Assembly (NCBI GenBank): GCA_032622095.1
Contig: CP136065.1
Location: forward strand, 36,862,732-36,926,731
Length of the DNA: 64,000 bases
DNA from: Siphonodentalium dalli
Taxonomy: Eukaryota > Mollusca > Scaphopoda > Gadilida > Siphonodentaliidae
Direction: 5' to 3'
Part shown: positions 57,487 through 64,000 of the stretch, in pieces
Position numbering within the stretch: position 1 is the first letter of the stretch
How the letters are laid out: each line of letters opens with the position of its first letter
Notes under the pieces: model-generated
Databases searched by the model: none
What the model saw: the letters and a program-made list of their open reading frames with translations, nothing else
Told to the model about the DNA's origin: nothing
Translations under genes and position numbers: made by a program

Positions 57487-58016
57487 CTCTGGGAACACCA
57501 AACCAGGTGCACAAAGAATGAACTCAGTGTGTTTCATATACACCATGCTTCGGATAATCGTTCGCAGAATAACAGTGTTTAGTTTATAGTTTTCATTTGT
57601 AGATGCAGGATAATTTTCCGCTTGTGCAAACTTGTCAGTGAACACTTTGTTTCCGAATCCAATAAAATTTAACAGTAAATCGGCGTGAAATATATCCGCT
57701 TTTATGTTCCAGAGTAATGTATCACATCTCATTGTATACTGTTATTGTTCCAACATTGTTGCCAATTGCATTTTGTAAATAAAACTGAAAATAAAATGAA
57801 TTTTGATGAAAGTGTTGTCTGCAGGTGAGAGAATTTGACCGGATTTCAGAAACACGTCACGTGACAAATGGGAAATTCCGAAATGGTACTAAAATAACAT
57901 CTCAGCTGGGTTCTGATCGGCTGATATGGGTTATTTTGGGCTGGCTTTGTCACGATTCACTTTTCGATTTAAATACATTTACAAAAGTGGCCTTTTCGCT
58001 AAATGTATATAAATAT
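57487..58016. other. 3' flank of the recombinase gene
   Basis: AATAAA motifs at 57776-57795 could end the transcript. No further feature was recognised before the palindrome. Confidence 0.4.
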
Positions 58017-58171
58017 AAGGATTAACTGTCATGTTGACTGTTTTATGGAGATGTAACCGTGAGGTAAGTGGTCATAACTCGTATGTAAAAGCTTCGGGTT
58101 TTACACAAGTTATGACCACTTACCTCACGGTTACATCTCCATAAAAACAGTCTACATGACAGTTACTCCTT
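58017..58171. repeat. 155-bp near-perfect palindrome
   Basis: AAGGATTAACTGTCATGTTG at the left pairs with the complement of the right end (AAGGAGTAACTGTCATGTAG). Pairing continues through GAGATGTAACCGTGAGGTAA and GTGGTCATAACT; the loop is about 27 bases. It could be a MITE or a hairpin RNA source. No target duplication was confirmed. Confidence 0.88.
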
Positions 58172-58195
58172 AAATAATACAATATATAAGGATTC

Positions 58196-58660
58196 ATTTT
58201 GCTCGCCAAAATTGTATGTTCTTTTCGTGTGACTATATATCGGTTAAATCATTCATGGAACCCCGCTTCAATGATGTATACCCATGATGCATATTGGACA
58301 ACCATACTTATATTTGTAAAAAAAATCAGTACTTATATTTTACGAACGAACAAGATATCAAGTCATATTAGAAGCCTTACATAAACTAATACACAATTAC
58401 GACAACAATGTTACAAGCCCTATAAACAAATACTAAAGTAAGTACGCACATATGCAGTACGTTCTATTCCTTAGTGGTCTTTTTGTACGACCATCGATAA
58501 AAAAATCACTAAACTGCTACCTCTCTTCAACAATTAATTCACACACATTTGACATATGCAAACCATACTATTTGTTATAAAAAAATAAATATGTATTGCG
58601 AACAGCCAAACTAAACAAATATGTCTTGTAAATATTAGGCCTATAGACGCACATGTATGA
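58196..58660 (+). repeat. Repeat array J, block 5
   Basis: Two units with TTCTTTTCGTGTGACTATAT, TTGGACAACCATACTTATAT and CAAACCATACTATTTGTTAT continue the J unit apparently broken at about 50010. This implies the recombinase region was itself inserted into J. A further CAACCATACTTATATGTCAG lies at 58920. Confidence 0.7.
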
Positions 58661-59019
58661 TGTATATATCCGTATAAATATATTTATAAATTAATGCGGA
58701 TGCAGAGAGAGTCTAATGAAGAATATTTAAAAATGTGGACAAGAATGCCATAAATTCTTGTGTTGACACATTAATTTTTGTAGCGGAAATTAATTTTTTC
58801 ACTTGCTTGAAGATCGGTGCTTAACACCCACTCTTTTGTGATACAGCTTCCCACCGAGGCGCGATCTACGTTTTATGGGAGGAGTGAACATGCGCAGACG
58901 CAAAAACCATACTTATTTTACAACCATACTTATATGTCAGAACACCGGACGTAATTTAATTACGGGCGCAAGATAAGACGGATCCGCATTACACAGAATG
59001 AATACCGGATCACTGTACT

Positions 59020-60143
59020 CAGGGATGTGGCTAGAGGGTCTCCGCTGGGGGGGGGGTGTCCACCTTCGGAATTTCCAACTGCACCCCCCCCCCCCTTGAG
59101 TCGGAATCACACCAACACAACTTTTTGCATAATTCCATTTGCACCCCCCCTTGTACCTCATGCTCAGGCCTAATATTTCCTATATATTCATAAGCCATGC
59201 TTCTATTTTCCCAGTATGAGAACATTAAGATATTTTAACCTGAAAATTGCCCCCCAAAAAAAACAACTAGTGATCTAATTCCAGACAAATGCACACAGCT
59301 ACCGACAACAGACCAGGGAACACCAGGCCGACCATGGTTGTTTGGCCCGGTGTGAGAAAATTTTGAAAACTATATACAAGAAAATCGCAAATCCTAGCAT
59401 CTAGACTGGCCTCAACTGAAGCTTTCCGAGCGTTGGAAATTTCAAACCTCATGCTCCCCCTCAGGTTGGAAAATTCTTCAACTGATGACCATTTAGTCTA
59501 CAAGTTTGACCAAATGTAGTAAAATATTGTTTTGCTAAACTAATTAGCAGTTTTGTATTGGCCATGTGGATGGGGCAATGACACACCGGGCCGACCATGG
59601 TTCGGCCCGGTGTGCGAAAATTTTGAAATCTGAACAAGAAAATCGCAAAATCCTAACATCTAGACTAGCCTCAAGCCTTCCGACTGTTGGAAATTTCAAA
59701 CCCTACACCCCCACTTAGGTTGGAAAATTTCCAACTGATGACAATTCCAATGACAATGTTGACCAATTGTATGACAATATTGTTTTCTTAAATTAACTAG
59801 AAGTTTTTGACCGGCCACGTGGGAGGGACCAGGACACAAGCTTTCCAAGTGTTGGAAATTTCCAACCTGTCACCCCCCCTAAGGTTGGAAAATTTCCAAC
59901 TGATGTCCATTTCTGTCAAAAATTTTGACCAAAAATAGGAACATATGCAAATATTGGTCGAAAAACAATAAATTCCCCCCAATAAATTGTTTTATAATCA
60001 AACTACAAGAACATTTCCAACCTATTGTTGGTGTGAAATTTCGTTGTGGCAGGTATGAAATTTCCAACTATTGAAAATATAGCTCTCTGCTGGGGGGTGA
60101 GACACCCCCCCCCCCCACACACCCCCCTCTAGCCACATCCCTG
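59020..60143. mobile_element. hAT-type MITE with perfect 8-bp target duplication
   Basis: The terminal inverted repeats CAGGGATGTGGCTAGAGGG are exact. ACTGTACT lies at 59012-59019 and again at 60144-60151. CAGGG ends and 8-bp duplications are diagnostic of hAT transposons. The 1124-bp interior has no transposase. It carries about three imperfect 250-300-bp repeats with TTGGAAATTTC and GGTTGGAAAATTTCCAACTG blocks, and two ACACCGGGCCGACCATGGTT-like segments. C/G runs near both ends make the subterminal parts G-rich. Confidence 0.93.
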
Positions 60144-60151
60144 ACTGTACT

Positions 60152-60700
60152 GAATACAATTAACCAATCAATAATCCATATTAAATATCAGCAGAGTCAG
60201 ATTGGGTCATGGTCGTCGGATTACGACGGTCCGACACCGTTAAATCGACAGTATTTTCTAAGAGTGTATATGTATAGTTACCAGTAGAGAAAATATTGGT
60301 TTATAAATACACGAAATAGTGCTGTATACAAACGCTTTACCGAAGTAACCAGATGATTTCCAGCTGTATTCAGCGTTTCGCCCAGATGTGCGACATGCGC
60401 TCTTTATCAACGCCATATTAGGAATAGACTATCAACATACACTCTTTATTGTTTCATTCTGGACCAGATCTTTCAAAATTCCATCGCTTGTGTAATTTTT
60501 ACCGCGATATGTATAAATCTCACATAAAACTATTGCTCGCATTTATCGACCTATTTTGATCCCGGAACTTGGTCCACACGTAACAAAAGCTATCATTACT
60601 AGGTCAAATTTTATCCTTGAAACCGCCATATGTCTTGACAACGACAATCCTTAATTCATTTTACTATTATATTCAGGGCCGCGTGTTTTCCTTATAGTAT
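60152..60700. other. No recognisable gene
   Basis: It contains GCGCTCTTTATC (60408) and CACTCTTTATTG (60447), which resemble the AATAAAGAGCGTTT motif of elements I and D1. Nothing else was recognised. Confidence 0.35.
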
Positions 60701-60714
60701 CCGGCGATAAATAA

Positions 60715-61290
60715 TCCAATGATTTTCCCATGGTTCGGCGTCGTCGTCCATCTTGCCGTCCGTCCGTCTTGCAACAATTTCTGTAAGTACACCCTATGTG
60801 TCGCATCTCATCCGAACGTCACCAAACTTCATAAGAATATTCAGGCTGATCTCTTGATGTGAGCCATCAATTTTTCCCCGATATTTGTTAAAAAAACAGC
60901 AGCCATCTTGGATTTCATATTTGAATCCATCCTCGCAATTTACATACATGTTTAAGATCATCTCTGGATGAGAGCTATCAAATTTGAACGATTTGCGACA
61001 AAAAGCATGTCCACTGGCAGCCATCTTGGATTTTAGATTATGCACGACTAAATCCTTTTGCACACCCTATACATACCACATGTATCAGCTGGTCATCACC
61101 AAACGACATATGGATCTTCGGGGTGACCTCTGAATGGGAGCCATCAGTTTGTTGAAAAATATGGATTTGGTCATCACCACACTTCACATGGAACTGCGAC
61201 GTGACCACTAGATTGGAGCCATAAAACTTTCCCGAATTTTGTTGAAGAACATGTCCGCCTGCGGCCATATTGGATTTAAATTTATATATA
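60715..61290 (+). repeat. Tandem-type repeat with CAGCCATCTTGGATT motifs
   Basis: The head is TCGTCGTCCATCTTGCCGTC then CCGTCCGTC. About 120-bp units follow with CATCACCAAACTTCAT-like, GACCTCTGGATGGGAGCCAT-like and CAGCCATCTTGGATTT blocks. Comparable modules are frequent in intergenic DNA of invertebrates. Both-strand ORFs here are repeat by-products. Confidence 0.65.
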
Positions 61291-61399
61291 TCTCTTCGTG
61301 TTCACATCTAGTATTACTTATAGACTTAACTTTTCCCATTCATAATCGCTCCATTGATTTTATAACATGACAGCATACCCTCTCCAAGTTGAGCTACAG

Positions 61400-62000
61400 T
61401 GTCATTGACACTTTCAGATTTTCCACAATTTTGGTTACCCGTCTTTGAACTCTGTCCAGTTTAAATTTCTCTTTAATGTAATGTGAGTTCAAACCGGAGC
61501 TCCTTATTCCAAACCTCGTCTTTGAACTCTGTCCAGTTTAGATTTCTCTTTCATGTAATGTGAGTTCAAAACCGGAACTCCGTATTCCAACTTCGGTCTT
61601 TCATTAGGATTCATATAAGTTCTTGAACACTTCTTTATTGATGTAATTAAAAGTTCTTTAAATTAGAGCCACTCTTTGGTTTGCAACGTTGACAATGGAT
61701 GTTATGTGCTTCACATATTTCATTTCAACGTCAAAAGTGATGCCAGTATATTTTACTTGACCTGTCTGCGCAACTGGGTGCTTCTTGCTATTTTCCTGTA
61801 TGAAATACTTGTTTACGGTTTTGGGGACTAATGTGTAACGTTTTACATTTACATCATCGAATCTCAATTGCCATTTGTCTGACCACAGCGATAATACATC
61901 CATGTCGTTTTGTAATTCTTCAGCAACTTGTTCGTTGTTGATGGTTCTATATAGTTGTGTGTCGTCATTTCCACTACCCGATGAATGCCGAGGGACTTTG
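61400..62000 (-). pseudogene. LINE reverse-transcriptase fragment
   Basis: Minus-strand reading gives NDDTQLYRTINNEQVAEELQ (just after a YADD-type motif), then DMDVLSLWSDKWQLRFDDVN, NKYFIQENSKKHPVAQTGQV and HITSIVNVANQRVALI. In a shifted register come FNYINKEVFKNLYES and KLDRVQRR. This is the usual order after the catalytic motif in Jockey/CR1-like elements. It is truncated at both ends and broken. A 77-bp direct duplication (61440-61516 and 61517-61593) lies within it. It is a different lineage from the LINE at 43.6-49.5 kb. Confidence 0.78.
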
Positions 62001-62009
62001 AAGAATCCA

Positions 62010-62376
62010 ACTTAAGCCAGATTTATGCTACAAATTAGGGATAACGACTAAGCTGTTCAGCTCCTTGTGGAATTCTTTTCTGTCAATTTCCGGAACTTCA
62101 CCATCCTCTATTGTTACATATTATTATGTTACACGTGTCTTAATCATAGAATGTTTTCACAAATGTATGCGTTGTTGTATTCACTCCATGTCTTTCTTCG
62201 TCACTGTATTATTTTGTTTCACTCTATAAACTGAATATTAGTTCAATGAATGACTCTTTCTTTATCCCTGTATTATTTTGTTTCCCTCTATACGGAATAT
62301 TAGTTATGGGAATGACTCATTCTTCAACTTTAATTCCGCTGGAAGTTTGACCTGGTCTGATAATGCTGCTTTTTGA
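62010..62376. other. No recognisable gene
   Basis: ACTGTATTATTTTGTTTCAC (62203) and CCTGTATTATTTTGTTTCCC (62265) mark a short direct repeat. No coding or element ends are seen. Confidence 0.35.
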
Positions 62377-62509
62377 AATGTTACTATATCTTTAGATTCA
62401 TGCTGTGGCATATCCTTTAAAATGTTACTATATCTTTAGATTCATGCTGTTGCATATCCTTTAAAATGTTACTATATCTTTAGATTCATGTTGTGGCATA
62501 TCCTTTAAA
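62377..62509 (+). repeat. 44-bp tandem repeat, three copies
   Basis: Units start at 62377, 62421 and 62465. Each has AATGTTACTATATCTTTAGA then TTCATGCTGTGGCATATCCT with one or two changes. Confidence 0.95.
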
Positions 62510-62713
62510 ATATCTAGTAATTTCTACCATTTCTACCTTGTTCTCGAGATTCAGTTACATCATTTTTCGGGCTCTCGGGAATATTAACTATCACAATATT
62601 TCGTTCTTTAACTTGTTAGCTATCTGTACTTGTATTCGATGATCTTCCAGGTAAATATTTATTTGTATTTCTTCGCTTTGTTTGTAGATTTTGTCTTAGG
62701 TGGATTATTATTA

Positions 62714-62854
62714 GTTATCTTCGGCAACATCACGGGTACATGGATATTTAATACCTGGATGTCGATTTTGAACCCCGAGGCGGAGCCGATGTGTTCAAAA
62801 AGAGACATCCAGGTATTCAATCTCCATGTACCCCACGATATTGCCGGAGATAAC
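62714..62854. repeat. 141-bp hairpin
   Basis: Arms 62714-62772 and 62794-62854 pair with a few mismatches, through GGTACATGGATATTTAATAC against the complement of GTATTCAATCTCCATGTACC and ATACCTGGATGTC. The loop is CCCCGAGGCGGAGCCGATGT-like. A plus-strand ORF reads through it, but this is a consequence of the palindrome. Confidence 0.85.
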
Positions 62855-63521
62855 GATTTTGTTCAAACAACAATTTTGTCCACTTAAATTCACAATAATT
62901 CAGTAGCCGACTAAGGATCCGGCGTCAGGTGACAAAATCGCTGTTGGTCACGATTGGTGGAAACGGCTAGTTCAAGGGTCATTCATATACACCCGATGTT
63001 TCACGTGCTCATATACCCCCGTTGTGAATTTGGTGATTTGGGGGGGGGGGGCTAACCCCGGGATGGTCGAAAGGGTCGAGATGCCCTTTCCTTCACCCCC
63101 CCCACGATGTTTCGCGAACGTTTTCTTATACCCCGATGGCAACATGGTGGTTTAAAAGTGGCATTGTAGCCAATCAGATTGCTAGTTACAACCGGATGTG
63201 GGGACAACTTGTTTTATTATATGCTTCCCCATTAAATAGTGGGGAATTGCCGAAACATAGACTGTTGTGTTATCTCGTCGAAGCTACAGTGAAATACGAT
63301 GTCGTTATGTGACTCTAGATAGCGTTGTTTCACGGTAGCTCTCGGCGGTTTACCCAAGCGCGAATCAATACGCCCAGTACATACCGGACCTATTCATGCG
63401 TTTAAACATCAACTCGCGCTATTAATTAAGTAGAGTTACTGCTCATCAATCGTAACTCGTAATTTTCGATAATTCGTCTGCTTATTTTGAACAATGTATT
63501 AATTAGAATTTAGACAATATG
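62855..63521. other. No recognisable gene
   Basis: It contains a 12-base G run at 63041-63052 and a short C run at 63097-63104. Otherwise featureless. Confidence 0.35.
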
Positions 63522-63984
63522 GATCTTTTCGTTGAACAATACGATCTCGACAAAGAAATTGACTGAGACAATTTCCTGGTAAACTTTGATGCAATTGATC
63601 CAACATTGGACAATAATGCAACCATTTCTGCTAGTACAGTGACAGTCACAGTGCATGTACAAGTAACCAACAATGCTATATCATGTGTGGGTAATACTTT
63701 TCCTAGTACTAGTTCAAGTGTCACAACCTCATACAATGCCACGCAGAACCGCACATCAATGATTTCAATAATCAACAAAAGAATATTAAAACTACAGAAG
63801 ACCCGATACGATATGAAATTATTTATGACATTTCTGCTGTGAGAAAGATGAGCAGCGGCTACAGGTATTTATTCCACCAGATCAACTTGGTGAATACCTT
63901 TCATATCTTGTCAGATATCCACGTTCAAAATCATCCAGAGTGGGTCATTGATGACCATCAATTCACCAAATGTCGCGAGACCCT
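63522..63984 (+). other. Possible broken coding region of unknown family at window edge
   Basis: ATG GAT CTT TTC near 63520 starts MDLFVEQYDLDKEID before a stop. The same frame then continues for over 80 residues, rich in Thr, Ser and Val (TISASTVTVTVHVQVTNN), to a stop at 63840. Another frame carries EIIYDISAVRKMSSGYRYLF. No domain was recognised, and composition alone does not prove coding. The sequence ends in an A run at the window edge. Confidence 0.3.
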
Positions 63985-64000
63985 CAAGAGTTAAAAAAAA

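Noticed and set aside
62630-62887. 85-codon ORF with a hydrophobic N-terminus
   Set aside because: Half of it lies in a hairpin whose two arms give complementary reading; no splice or family support.

Overview
The window looks like nuclear DNA of an invertebrate, most likely a lophotrochozoan and perhaps a mollusc. The reasons are an intron-bearing formin exon, a tRNA-derived SINE, LINE and Crypton-type coding relics of kinds common in marine invertebrates, and AT-rich repeat-dense spacers. The species cannot be named from sequence alone. Only one piece of an ordinary host gene is recognisable: the first coding exon of an INF2-like formin on the minus strand at about 16.5-17.0 kb. Almost everything else is transposable elements, their relics, satellites and palindromes.

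Layout. 0-19 kb: three copies of a dispersed repeat (family G), three TTAA-flanked MITEs built of two mutually complementary hairpins (family P), a relic of a hAT/ZNF862-like gene (3.7-5.1 kb), a SINE (5.6-5.9 kb), a 2.9-kb minisatellite of about 111 copies of a 26-bp unit (12.36-15.25 kb), and the formin exon. 19.2-24.5 kb: a large foldback element (C) with a core of degenerate short tandem repeats. 26-32 kb: a degenerate array of a roughly 200-bp repeat (family J), interrupted by a TIR element with THAP-like and SWIM/YqaJ-like fragments (M) and a 170-bp tandem repeat (T).

32.1-49.5 kb: one J unit appears split by three successive insertions. These are I, a TTAA-flanked element carrying A, a 5.07-kb almost complete palindrome with a TA target duplication; K, a TIR element with a 7-bp target duplication; and a 5.9-kb LINE. 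Inside K a roughly 375-bp segment is tandemly duplicated, and the two copies caught different transposons (two PIF/Harbinger elements, one TTAA element and one unclassified insert). Each copy therefore preserves the other's empty sites.

50-58 kb: a Crypton-type tyrosine-recombinase gene with one apparent intron, interrupted by B, a 4.6-kb foldback related to A. 58-64 kb: more J units, a hAT MITE with a perfect 8-bp target duplication, a LINE reverse-transcriptase fragment, short tandem repeats and hairpins.

The most interesting aspects are the nested insertion record with internal empty-site controls, and the A/B foldback family, whose arms carry YY1-like ATGGCGGC motifs at roughly 140-180-bp steps. 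All boundaries were read by eye; those marked approximate may be off by tens of bases.
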